DNA from: Oxytricha trifallax
Lineage: Eukaryota; Ciliophora; Spirotrichea; Sporadotrichida; Oxytrichidae
Length of the DNA: 64,000 bases
NCBI GenBank assembly: GCA_000711775.1
Contig: ARYC01000369.1
Coordinates: forward strand, 1-64,000
Direction: 5' to 3'
Position 1 is the first letter of the stretch. Every line of letters begins with the position of its first letter. The notes below the pieces were generated by a model. The model worked only from the letters and a program-made list of their open reading frames with translations, searched no databases and was not told where the DNA came from. Below are positions 1 through 11,500 of this stretch, one piece after another. A program made the translations under genes and the position numbers.

Positions 1-341
1 CTTGGCCTGAAGAAGATCGTGCTGCTCATGGACAACGCAGTCATTCACAAGTACTCTGAAGTGTTGGAGACTGCTAGGAAGTTTAAGGTGACAGTGCTAT
101 TCAATGCCGAGTACTCACCATGGCTCAACCCCATCGAGCAGCTGTTCTCCTACATCAAGAGGCATCTTAGGCAGGAGCAGGCAGACAGCAAGTAAGGATA
201 GTTACCATAACTACTTATAGGATTCACTTGGTTAAGAGGCTCTCCCAGATATTGAAGGCCATGACCAAGAGTGATGTGAACAAGCTCTGGGCCTTCAGCG
301 TCAAGCAGTGGTGCACCACCATCAGACATGGGTTCGTCTGA
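1..341 (+). pseudogene. C-terminal remnant of a DDE transposase (IS630/Tc1-mariner superfamily, TBE/Tec-like), frameshifted
   Basis: The frame from base 1 reads LLMDNAVIHK (second catalytic Asp block) and then YSPWLNPIEQLFSYIKR, the YSPxLNPIE signature holding the third acidic residue of IS630/Tc1-type transposases. That frame is lost at about 170-195. The continuation (KRLSQILKAMTKSDV, WAFSVKQWCTTIRHGFV) lies in another frame and ends at TGA 339-341. One indel therefore separates two conserved pieces, which suggests a decayed copy. The stretch is visibly more GC-rich than the rest of the window. The N-terminal half, with the first Asp, lies off the left edge. Assignment to the TBE or Tec families of ciliate germline transposons is inference; the DDE superfamily call is firm. 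Confidence 0.8.
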
Positions 342-554
342 GTAAACCATCAATGACCATGAGTGGAGTCGCAGGTGCTCTGGCACCAGTCAAGGCAAGC
401 ATCAATAGCAGTTGAACAGTTAAATTAATTGATTAAAACTTCCCAATTATAAATCACTCTTTTAAGTTTGAGTCTAAACTAATCAATCATCAAACTATCA
501 AAACCTCTCTCACCTCCGCACATTGCTGAGGTCAAGTCCACCAACACACCAACG

Positions 555-782
555 ATGGACCAACAGCATGAGCTATCAATGATGGCACCGACGGATCAAG
601 GAAGGAGCAATAGATTTTAGGATCTAGAAGATGAGAATGGGTTGCTAGTTGACCTCAACTCAAGCCTATCGACGACGAATCGACATGAAGTGGCCAAGCC
701 AGATCGACGCCAATTGACTGTGTCAAACCATCATGGTAATCATCGAATTCTTGCCAAACATCGAAATCATATGCTTGGTTGA
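555..782 (+). CDS. small open segment, possibly part of the transposon
   Basis: An ATG at 555 opens 75 codons ending at TGA 780-782 (MDQQHELSMMAPTDQ...). It shares the higher GC of the transposase fragment and uses TAG once as Gln. No domain is recognised. It could be a second ORF of the same element or chance; position and composition are the only support. Confidence 0.25.
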
Positions 783-936
783 TCAAGAAAAAATTGGGGT
801 TTATATTGTGGTGCTGAACACTATAATCATCAAAATTGGTAGTAATACACTCTCAATCAGCACAGTGGTTCCTATAATTTGGTCATAATTGAATATTTAA
901 TTAATTTATCAAATTTCCTATTTTTACGTATTTTAG

Positions 937-1057
937 CAATAATAAAGCAGAGACTGAAGTAAATAATGCTACTGATGATAAAGATTAACTTAAGGAGAAG
1001 CAAGAAGAAGACTAGTTGCTAAATGACCTGCTTGATGACCTTATTAATGATGAATGA
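937..1057 (+). CDS. 3'-terminal coding piece of an unidentified acidic protein
   Basis: A T-rich tract ending in TTTTAG precedes an open frame beginning at about 938. It contains in-frame TAA and TAG codons, reads KAETEVNNATDDKDQLKEKQ and ends with DLLDDLINDE before TGA 1055-1057. Composition (acidic, Gln via TAA/TAG, coding-like) suggests the last exon or MDS of a gene whose upstream parts are not adjacent. They may be elsewhere in the germline or hidden in 780-930. Confidence 0.4.
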
Positions 1058-1194
1058 TTTCAAGTTAGTGTTATACTTTAGATATATATTTCATTAATTA
1101 TGATTTTCAAATATCAAATTCTTGTAGGCATTTATTAATCTATAATAAAGGCAATAATTAAATTAATAAAATAAATAAATAAAAAAAAACAAAA

Positions 1195-1851
1195 ATGAGT
1201 CACAAGCAAAACTTACAATTCGTGAAAAAGGTACCTGATTTCATATAGAAAATGGGCATGAATAACAACGAACTGAAGACCTACAAAGACCGTAATGAGC
1301 ATAAATTGGAGGACAAGCAGGTCAAGACTGAAGCTGAAAAGGCAGAGGATAAGCTGAAACAAGCCAAGGAAGAGTATGATTTCGAAAATGCTCAAATAGA
1401 GGATTTGGGCAATTTCATCATCAAGGGCACCACTGAGGATGATGGAGTGGGTGGTGGTCAGGTTAATGCTCTTGGAGGACAAGAGGAACAGGATAAATTA
1501 ATGAGTATTTTACAGAAGAGAATCGCCAAATTGGATGAGGAATTGGAGTAATAAACTAAGAAAGATTAGGAGAAATAGACTGATGTTGTTAATGATGGTG
1601 GGAAGGTATATGTGGTTGGTGGTGGTAATGCTGGTGTGATTGCCTATGATGAAGATGTTGTTGATGGTACTAAAGAGAAGAAAATGCCAGTGTTTATTAA
1701 GAAAAGAGATAGGAAAACCATTGATAAAAAGCAGGAATAACAAGAGAAGGATGATAAATAATGCAATCCATTAAATTATAAAAATGAGATCGGTAAGAAA
1801 AATAATAATAGCAAAGTATTGTTATCATTTGATGATGAAGAGGAGTTTTGA
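1195..1851 (+). CDS. KIAA1143-like protein (DUF4604 family)
   Basis: One uninterrupted frame of 218 codons from ATG 1195 to TGA 1849-1851, using TAA/TAG as Gln. The start MSHKQNLQFVKKVPDFIQKM matches the N-terminal pattern of KIAA1143/DUF4604 proteins (a short aromatic/basic stretch with V-x-x-P-x-F). The C terminus, KVLLSFDDEEEF, matches the family's characteristic SLLSFDxEDE ending. The middle is a charged helix-prone segment followed by a Gly/Val patch (VYVVGGGNAGVIAYDEDVVD). The family's function is poorly defined. The 1195 start is preferred over the Met at 1252 because the conserved N-terminal motif lies between them. No IES or intron is needed, unlike the next gene. A long A-rich leader precedes the start. 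Confidence 0.7.
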
Positions 1852-2006
1852 TATAATTGATTAATGTATAAGTTAATTTAAATTTGAATAAAATAAATAT
1901 AAATACTTTTTAATTCATGATTTTATATTGAAATATACCATATACTCTATATTCATGAATATTAATACAAAAAACTATTTAATTTTATTTATATTTTAGA
2001 AATAAA

Positions 2007-4291
2007 ATGTCACTGAGTTAACATATGCGAGCTTTAAGATCAGCTTCTCACACCACAAGAATATCTACATCACAATAATTAACTAATAACTATAACTCAA
2101 ACACCAGTAATAATAACAATCCGTATTAATTTAGTAGCATACTCGACAAGAATGAAAAAGAAATGGCAGGGAAATACCAAAATTTACATTAAAACACAAC
2201 AATAATTGCACCATTTTATAGACCAGCTTCAACTATAGGTGGTAACAGATCATCAAAGCAGGAAAATCCAAACAATAATAGATATCTAGAAATTAATTCA
2301 GTCAATTATAAATACCCCAAAACCCGTTAGGACCCAGTGATAATAATGAGTGTTGATGGCACAACACTCTCATAATCGTAAAATGTGTAGACACCAACAT
2401 AGATTAACAGAAGAGAACTCAACTCACATAGTTTACAGTTTCAAAGTAACCGCAAACAATTAATTGTTAACGAAGTCATTCAGAAAATATACAACAGTTT
2501 AATTCATAAAGATAGCAGGATTAACTCTCAATTTCTCATGAAAGTTACTTAAAACGAAACTTAAAAAGCATTCTAAAGTTAGAAACTAATAAACTCGCAG
2601 GATATTGAGAAATTAGAGAGACATATACTTGGCATTGTTACAAACGAAATTAACATAATCAAGAAGTAGAGTATAGAAATCACCTAGCCAAACCATTACC
2701 TGTAAAATAGTACCAATTTTAACAGGAATTCGATGACTTCACATCATCCTAAACGCACTTAATCGTAGAGATTAAGCTAAAACAAGTCAAATATGTTGAA
2801 ATCAGATAACTTTTTCAAGACCTCTTATCAATCAGGCTTCTCAGGTCTAAACTAAAACCCCTCTTAAAGCTCTTAAGTTCTCTTAAATTACCAAGAAGCC
2901 ACTCCTCAAACCACAAGTCTGCCCTTCAAGGATTTCTAATATGACAACACTTTGAAATCAGCTCTCAAAGATTAACACTAGCATGAATTGAACAATTTAC
3001 TGAAATACTAAATGCATTAAAGCTCCTAAAAATTATAGAATGAGTAGGAGAGAGATCAAATTTATGCAAAAATGAAATAGTAAGAGGCCAAGATTATGAG
3101 TAGAGAAGAGAAAATAAGTGGGTTGAATAAGCGTAGGTGGATGGTTTAATCTTCACAGGGCTTGAAAAAATAGCACAGTTCTTTTATGAAAAGGATGCTA
3201 ATTTAAAATAATGCATTATATATATGCTCCTTGTAAAATTAAAAATACCTTATAGCTTAAAAACTTTTATACTGATTTTTTCAGCATGTTTTTAAGTAAT
3301 TTTGCTTCTTCTATTTATATTAAAATGATGCAGCAAGAAAGAAATCAGGATTTGAACGAAGATTATAAATTCATAAACCAAAACTTAAACGGAATTTTTC
3401 AGGAAAAAATGAACAAAATTCAATAGAGAAATGGTTTGAAATAAAACGAATAATTCATCAAGAGTTAAATGCTGTACTCATAGTAGAAGCTATTGCATGA
3501 TAAGTAAAGTGATTTAAGCAATGATAAGGAATTTATTAGTAGTATTGGATTTGCCAAAGGACAAAGCGATAAAAGCGGGAAGAAAGTCAAAGCACCAATG
3601 AAATCATTTAAAATATTTATTATTATTCAATTATAATTTACTGGTTGAACATTGATTTATTGTACTAAATTTATTTTTTAAAAATCATAAGGAACTATAT
3701 TTGATTAATTTTACAATCGTCAGCCTCATAAAGCTTTCGATTTGGCAAAGAGATAAGAACAAAATACTAAACACAAATTATTTTAAAATATGATTGATTC
3801 ATATTCATTATTATATCTTTTATGAAATTGCTGAATAAACACATAATAAAAGCATTAGATAGCCAGTAACAAGAAAAACTTTAAAAAGAATAAAATCGCA
3901 TTGAATTTCATGAACAAGACTTAAAAGTTAAAGATATTATGGGGATTTCTAATTATTGAGTCATTATTATTTTATATATAAACATCATAGTTATCCCATT
4001 TTTAAAGATATAATGAGAGATTATTAATAGAGAGAGCTCCGTGAGAATCTCCAGAAATAAGTTCAAAACCAGCAGAAGCAGCAGATGAAAGAATAAATTG
4101 AAAAATTACGCATAGAAAAGCAAGAAAAATCAGAAATATAGAGAAAACAAGAGAGTCAAGCCAGAGAGTATGAGAACGAGTTGTGGAGGAAAGAAGAGGA
4201 GAAAAGAATGAAATTGAGGTAAAATAAAGAGGAGTAAGTCATATTGGCTGAAAAATAAAATTAGGTCAGGTTTTTGGAATCACTATAGTGA
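2007..4291 (+). CDS. coiled-coil protein with a disordered N-terminal half, split by four IESs
   Basis: ATG 2007 opens a frame with dozens of TAA/TAG Gln codons running past 3190. It continues after four inserts (3199-3331, 3608-3688, 3776-3843, 3938-4011). Removing each insert with one pointer copy joins the blocks in frame, e.g. FMKRMQQERNQDLNEDYKF, APMKSQGTIFDQFYNRQPHK, NTKHIIKALDSQQQEKLQK and KVKDIMRDYQQRELRENLQ. The frame ends at TGA 4289-4291. The first ~390 residues are Ser/Asn/Gln-rich and low complexity. The last ~150 are Lys/Glu/Gln-rich with heptad-like spacing (KEQIEKLRIEKQEKSEIQRK), i.e. a long coiled coil. A cytoskeletal or ciliary role would be a guess; the family is not recognised. 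The joins themselves are strong evidence that the locus is coding and germline. Confidence 0.75.
3199..3331 (+). other. IES, pointer GATGC
   Basis: GATGC occurs at 3194-3198 and 3327-3331. Both copies are in the same codon phase (AGG ATG C.. / ATG ATG C..). Deleting 3199-3331 restores the frame. The insert is AT-rich and hits TGA near 3273. It has no GT at its left border, so a spliceosomal intron is unlikely. Confidence 0.8.
3608..3688 (+). other. IES, pointer AAATCAT
   Basis: AAATCAT at 3601-3607 and 3682-3688 in the same codon phase. Excision joins ATG AAA TCA to TAA GGA ACT in frame. The insert contains an in-frame TGA. Confidence 0.82.
3776..3843 (+). other. IES, pointer TAAACACA
   Basis: TAAACACA at 3768-3775 and 3836-3843, same codon phase. 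Excision gives NTKHIIKALDSQQQ. The 68-bp insert is AT-rich with an in-frame TGA. Confidence 0.82.
3938..4011 (+). other. IES, pointer TTAAAGATAT
   Basis: Ten-base repeat at 3928-3937 and 4002-4011, same phase. Excision joins KVKDIM to RDYQQRELREN and removes an in-frame TGA. Confidence 0.82.
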
Positions 4292-4479
4292 TTCAAATAA
4301 GAAAATGAAATCTCTAATACTTTTAATTTATAATTTGTATTTCAATTTTGCAATTGAATGTACGAATTGATTTTGTTTATAAATTGTTATGAAATAATTT
4401 TTTTTAAAGAAATTAAATTGTAAATTAATATAAAATTAAGTGTATAATTCTTAAGAGAGTTGTGTTTCTTTATTTATTA

Positions 4480-5591
4480 TCACATTAAAAAGCTAATAAT
4501 GCTTAAAAATATGAATATAACTCCGATCTAAACTCCACTAATTGCTTGACTTAAGCAAATTTGAACATTACTTGAGCATGACTAAGCAACTGAACTCTTG
4601 CCTGTTGCAGGTCCCCAGCAACCCACAGTATATGGATGAAACAATGTTGAAACATAAACATAGTGGCCGTTGACCATGGCTCCATTGCAAGCGTCTACAT
4701 CACACGGTTGCCAAAGTGCACCTTAAGACTTGAAGGGGCCTACTATCATGTGTCCATCTCTAGCTATACCTACATATTTCAAAACTCTCTGGGAAGTTGC
4801 TATATTTGCAATTGCGTATTTCAAGGGGTCTTTCTTGCACTCCAAGAGATCTTCACAAGTTTATGCATGAGTTATAGGGGTGAAGAGTGGGTTCTTAAAC
4901 ACACAAGGGGATATACTATAGTAGTGGTAGAAAAGTGTTAATTGAGTACTGCCCAAGCAAGCATCTACCTCGATTGAATCAAGTTCATTATGGTTTGCAG
5001 TATAAGATTGTGGATAAAAAGCATCATAAAATAATTCTGAAGTGCCTGAGTAAATAGGAACACCGGTAATCGAAATTCCAATAATTCCACCTAAATCACC
5101 TTAAATTTTATTGTAACTGTATTTAGATTCAAGTGTCGCTGAATCATTAATCCAATCCATAGAGCACATATAATAGTCGACAATATTCTATGCAATCATA
5201 GCTTTCTTGCTCAATTAGCTTGAACTTAAACTGAATGCAACCTCAAAATCTATGACATTTTCTATAGGGAACATATTCGTTGGCTACATGCAATGATTTG
5301 GTAAACTATTTGTAAGAACTCTAATTATGACTTATTCCTATGCATTTACATCACAGGTGAGTAGTAGTTTTCTTTCCCAATTGCAAGACCAATCTATACC
5401 TGATCTATCTGATAGATCACAGTATTCCATGTTTAAACAGGAGAAAGATTTTGACTAAATTTCATCAATGGGTGGGATATAGATTGAGGTGTCTGTCATA
5501 TCGAAGTTCTTGATGAAATCAAGACAGTTTTAATACTTTGCATTGGTTATTTTCACACATGTCATGTCTGTTAGATCCCCTCTATAACCTA
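4480..5591 (-). other. C-terminal block: YHYH-like domain plus membrane segment
   Basis: One open block reads from a Cys-rich start (CPLGYRGDLTDMTC) to the stop. It carries the hallmarks of YHYH-domain proteins in the family order: DLGGIIGISITGVPIYSG, then LFYHYYSISPC, VGIARDGHMIVGPF, and CNGAMVNGHYVYVST ... PYTVGCWG. It ends with SGVQIGVIFIFLSIISFLM, a C-terminal transmembrane or GPI-type hydrophobic tail. YHYH domains occur in secreted and surface proteins; their activity is not established. Confidence 0.65.
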
Positions 5592-8500
5592 GAGGACAAT
5601 AAAAAACACAAAATCTTCTGACTATGAGAATTGTATATCATAATAATAAGTGGTTAAATTATAACCTTATAATAAAAACTTTAATAAAAAAACAGTAAAT
5701 CCACCAACTCAAGAGTAAATTAAATCAATCTTTTTATTACTCAATATACTATTGCATGAATACATTTGATTTGGGAAAATAAATTATAAATTAATTAACT
5801 AAATTAATAATTAGTGGCAGTTAACTTTTTGGAAACAAAGACAATTTTGTACTTGTTGATAGTGAATTAGAAATAAGCTGGACTTTGCTGTTGGTGGTAC
5901 CCCTATATCGCATTTCTGATGCGAAATAAATCGACTTTTATTTTAGGTGATTTTTTTAGTTGATTTCAATGCCAAAATAAAAGTCGATTTATTTCGCATC
6001 AGAAATGCGATATAGGGGTACCACCAACAGCAAAGTCCAGCTTATTTCTAATTCACTATCAACAAGTACAAAATTGTCTTTGTTTCCAAAAAGTTAACTG
6101 CCACTAATTATTAATTTAGTTAATTAATTTATAATTTATTTTCTCAAATCAAATGTATTCATGCAATAGTATATTGAGTAATTAAATACTACTCATCAAA
6201 GAATTGCTTTTTTTTACTAATGACTACTTTTAAATTTTATTAGAAAAATTTAAATTTCCTTATTTAATATACTTAGAAAATAATTTGTATTGAAATAAAA
6301 TTATTAATTACCAATAAATCCTATATAAAACTTTTGGATAATATTAAATTTTATTTTACTTATTCATAATAATATAGATTTATGAATGTTTAAATTTTAA
6401 TATATTTTATGGCAAATCATAAAATTAATTTAAATAAATTCAATAAATCACTCTCAGTATAAGTGTTTTTTAATGTAAGAAACATCCAGTTGTGGTATCT
6501 TAATTTGTATGTAAAAAGGCGTCAGAATCGCACTCACTACACTAGGTGCTTGCGGAAGGACCAGAGCATGCCTCACATTCATATTTATTTTTACCAATAT
6601 TGGAATAAAAACAATTTGATTTAACCAATATATAATGTCAAGTATTTTGGTTTTTGTAAAATTTAAGTCAATATATATATATTAATGAGTTATTTATTCA
6701 GTAGGGCAATCTTCACATATAGAAGTTTCAGAATCTAAGTAGGTACTATACCCACACTCTGATACGCAGGTACCTTGATATAAAACTAATCCATCGACAC
6801 AGCTAGTACAGTCACTGTCACTATCATTAGAGCATGTTGCGCAACTTTCATGACAAGCCTTGATTTCAATACTAAACGGCATTGTATTTGTATTGTACAC
6901 ACCATCTTAAGCTTTTAGTAGCAAATTGAATATCTTGGCTGAATCCTGTGGATCCACAAAGATATGCATTTTATCTGTAAATTGGTCTATGTAGTAGTTT
7001 ATATCTGTGATAGTCTCTAAACCTATATCGCCTTCTAATCGAAGTTCAAAATCAAGAGTTTCATACTCTTGATCGTAGAAAACATCAGAAATATTGCTGT
7101 AAATGAATTCTACTGTTTCAGAATTTACAAAAGCCCATTAGTTTTCTAAAGCATTCTTGGATACTGGAGCATAATTTTCCAAGGCATGTACTAATATTGT
7201 GAATGATATAGGTTCGTTGAAGTTATCGTCACATATCATAGTAATATTGTGTAGACCAATCTTGGATGAATCATCTTTTTTAAAAAATTAGATAAAAAAT
7301 TAAAATCATCAAAGTAAAATTCCAATGTCAAACTTGAAGCTTCATATTTAAATACTTAATTCAATATTGCCTCATTATACTCAGTGCTGTTGATAAGAAT
7401 AGTTCTCTAAATCTCTTAATTTTCTGGATCTTAGCATCCATACTTAATTTATGAAAAACTGTAGAAAGCACTTCTTGTCAGAGTAATTTCTGTGCTATCA
7501 ATTACTATTATTTGCTTATTTTCCTTCATATTAGTTTTGAATTGATAAAAATTGACTTTATCAAGGTATTAATCAGTTACAGCACAAACGAAAACTATAA
7601 GTCCTAAATTTTAAGGATGGGGATTAATTCCTTTGTAACTTAACAATGAATCAGAGTTACTGGTTTAAATCAACCAAGAGTCTAATCAGGGATAAGTATT
7701 ATCATTTGTATTTGAAGGCAAACTATTTAATAAATCGCATGTAAAGATAATTTCATCACCTTCTCTGTCATAGAAATCTGAAGATGAAAGCAAGAAGTTA
7801 AATTCTATTCCTGGGTAACTGTCATTAAGAGTAGTTGAGCGAGTCTTTAAAACAGGAGCTTAATTACTTCGAATGTATAGCTCAATTTCAAAGAAGTTTT
7901 GTGACCCCAATTCTTGATTGAAGATATCTGTGACTGTCAGATTCACATAGTACACATCAGTAGCATTTATATTGGACAAAGGTGGATCTCTTGTTTCAAA
8001 AATTAAATGAGTTAAATTTGTAGAAACAACTCTGAACCAATCTTAGTTCTCTAACTAAAGCCCAGAGTTATCTTTGATTGTTACTTCGAAAATTGGCTCA
8101 TCCCCTTCATCATCCTAATCTACCTAGATAACCCACTGCTTTAAATGGGAAGGACTCACATAATATTCGTGCTCTAAATCATCTAGTATTAACCATGGAG
8201 GGTAGTTCTATTCAATGTGCATTGAGAAGTTTATGTAACTAAAGAAATCAGTGTCTCCTTAGACTGTTGCTTGGTATCTTAATTTTAAGGTTCCGAAATA
8301 AAGGTTAGTGTTTGCATTGATTGTTAAAATCATAGTATATTTAATTGATTTTTAATTATAAGTAAGATAACTTAAGAGATTGAAAATCTTCATTTTTAAA
8401 CGATAATTTATATTGAAAATAATAAATAATAGAATAAGTTTAGTTAAGTTATCAAATAGATATACTTTCTTTTTTTATTTTATTAGAATGACAAAGACTT

Positions 8501-11500
8501 TTACCTTCTTGAAATGTTATCATAATAAAATGCTAATTTTAAAGCAATTAAAAAAATAATTTAAATATCCTTAAAAAAATATAAAAATTAAATAAAATAG
8601 CTCTAAAATAAATATTCTATATTCAAATTAATCTTTTGACTGCATTAAATTTTTGATAGATAGTTTAATATATTTTGATATGCATTAAAATTTTTTAATT
8701 TAACATAAAATTTGATAAATCATAGTGTCTTAATTAATACCGAACAACCCCTCTGGAGTAGACGAACCATCCTAATTCATGATTTCAAGCTTAAGTTTAT
8801 CATTAGAGCATTGACTAAATTTATTCAATTTGACTTAGAATGGTTGATGCCTCACATAAAATGGATAGTGCTCCATTGATTGTATAGTACTATCACTCGC
8901 TATCATAGCATCTGGAGCAACTGGATTGGAGTATCTTGAACATTGTAAAAAGCTGTCTCTATAGACAACAGTTTCCCCTTATATAAGTTTCTATCCAAAG
9001 TCTCCTGGATTTCCAACATAATTTTCAGCATCAAAATCTACTTTTAATACTTGTTTGAAATCATAGACTGATATCTGAATCCAATAAGACACTTGACTAT
9101 TATATAAACCGTCATCCTCAGTTTTAAGTGCAAGCTAGAAAGTTGTGGAGGTAGTAAGTTGGATGTCAGATTAAGAGCACATATTTTACCATTGCGGGGT
9201 TTCAAGGTCGGTGAAGAACTTAAGCTGGAATAATCTCTCTTCGTTTTTAGTGTCAAAGTTTATTGAACGGATGAAAAGAGTAAACTCATCGTCTCTATTA
9301 AGGAAAAATTAAAATTAATTCAATTGAATAATAAATAAAGAATTATAGTTATTTTAACAACATGGATTAAAAGTGCTCATTTAAAATATTATTATATTCA
9401 TTGTGGATTAAATTTATTGAATTAAATAATCAAAATCAAAATCAAAACAATAATTAAGTTGAGAAAAATATGTGTTAATACATATTATTTTTATTTTAAT
9501 AATTGAATAATTTCTAAAGTTTGACTAATTGTAGAACTAATGCTTAAAAGGATTGAATCTTTAATGATAAAAGCTCAATGCCACATCAGTCATTGCAACC
9601 ATGCTGATTGTTGAATCGCTTTTATCAAAGCTAAGCAGGTAAGTTTATTCAAATGTACTCAACGCTAGTATCAAAGCCCCATCCCCTGATCTCTCCTGCA
9701 AGGAACAGGCTTCAAATTATATCTGACCTCGATTGAATTCTAGATTATTAACAGGCAGGAGAGTTACTGAGTCGTGTCTGGTAAGAGCAACTTCATCATA
9801 AAGTGAATTCAGTTTGTAAATGAAGCAAGTGTAGAGGTAGTTGTCGGTGGATTTAAACAGTGCCTGTTGATGCAATGATTTGTCATTGTTTCTGCTTATG
9901 AAAGTGCTGTTTGCCAGAGTCACGAGGGCGTTTGTGTTTAAGATACCGGTGTCTGAATTTAAGCCAGCTATACCCCATCTGTAAGTTACTGGAGTCAAGG
10001 AATCTTTAAACAATTAAATTATTGCTTCGTTATCATTAAATTTAAAATATCACATAAGTAGTCATTAAAGAATAAATAATCTACTTGATAACCAAAGATA
10101 TGATAAAGAGTAGTAGAAGAAATATCAAACAAGATAGAATTTGCTGATGGTTTGCTTCCAAAATCTAAGGTTGAATAGTAAACTAGCTCAAAGTTTCTTG
10201 TTATTCTCATTATGAAGAATTAATATTACTAAAGAATGATTCATTTGGAAATATAAAACTAAAATAAAGTAATTAATTATTATAATCATGTCAGTTATTC
10301 ATAATAATCAATAATCAATTAACGACAAAAAATATACAGAAATAATATCTAAACTAAAAGATTTATAGGCAGCTTGATAGTATTAAAAGCAATACTTTGA
10401 TGACTATTCCAAAATTTAATACTTGATATTTTAAAGCATTTTAAGATATATTAAAATATATTTCAGAGTAACTAAACTAATTTTTATGTAACTCGAAAAT
10501 TAAAAAAAATCAATATATTACATTATTTATCGATAAATCTCCCAAATCAAATATGTTTTTAAAATAATAAAAATTGCCACAAGCATGGTATAGATTTATA
10601 AAATATTGAACGAGAGTTCACCAAATCCAAGTATGTCACCATCAACCACTCCACTAATAATCATATCTCCATTATCACTTGCACTCGTACTTTTAACAAC
10701 TATGCTGTTTTATACTTCAAAAGTTAAACCTGCGTGATTCTTGATCATCTTTCCAGCCTCAAGCTTTCCATTCAAGTCGCAGATCATGATGTATATAGTA
10801 TCGTTAACTGTAGTGTCAACTGTAGACTATGAATTTATAAATGTAACAATGAGATCTTCTGTTGATGAGACAATTGAGTTAGCCTCGTCTGTACTGTATC
10901 CAAAATGACAAGAGTGCGCTACATTATTTTTAGCACCTCCAGATATGGTTAAGTGCCATTTAACAGCATGTCCTATGGTTAAGAGTTAAACGAAAGACTG
11001 ATAGTAGTCAGAATCATAGTCATTATTCACATCTTTATTCGCACCACATATTATGTAACTTTCACCATCTTAACTTAGGTCGGTGTGTGCATAAATATTC
11101 CCCTTAATTCCACCGAATGTCATGAATGTACTAGGAAGTGAATCTGTGGGACAAGTTTGACTCTCAACTACTTCAGATAATTCATACCCGCTTCTTGGTT
11201 GAACATATACATAAAAGTAATCTATTAGTTGTTAATCGCCTAATGTCATTTCAATTTTGAAGTTGTAAGAGCCAACATGAGTATCATTATTGCTAGAATC
11301 AGTTTGTTTTATAATAAAATTCAGATTCAATATTATTAGTAAACCTCAAACTTAATGTGTTGATTATTCAAATTAAATCTATTTAACAAAATAAAGTTCT
11401 AATTTATCTTTTGAGTATAGATTTTTAACCTAAAATATAAACATAATATATCAATAGCCTAATATTATGTACAAACGTGAGAAAATAAATAGTTTTATTT

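Larger units (their letters stand above)
6900..9300 (-). other. tandem cadherin-like (dystroglycan-type) blocks
   Basis: The reading includes NQAPVLKTRSTTLNDSYPG ... FYDREGDEIIFTCDL and NYAPVSKNALENQ ... YETLDFELRLEGD, i.e. the N-x-AP-V start and D-x-E-x-D-x-I/L pattern of dystroglycan-type cadherin-like domains. The blocks are separated by IESs at 7276-7310 and 8337-8726. Confidence 0.55.

Noticed and set aside
4663-4941. Plus-strand open frame of 92 codons
   Set aside because: It is the antisense shadow of the YHYH-like domain, which has recognisable motifs on the minus strand.
9300-9540. IES with pointer ATTATTCAATT in the large gene
   Set aside because: The 11-bp repeat exists, but its two copies are in different codon phases, so excision would break the frame. 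A GT-AG intron is possible but the donor is weak, so I left it unassigned.
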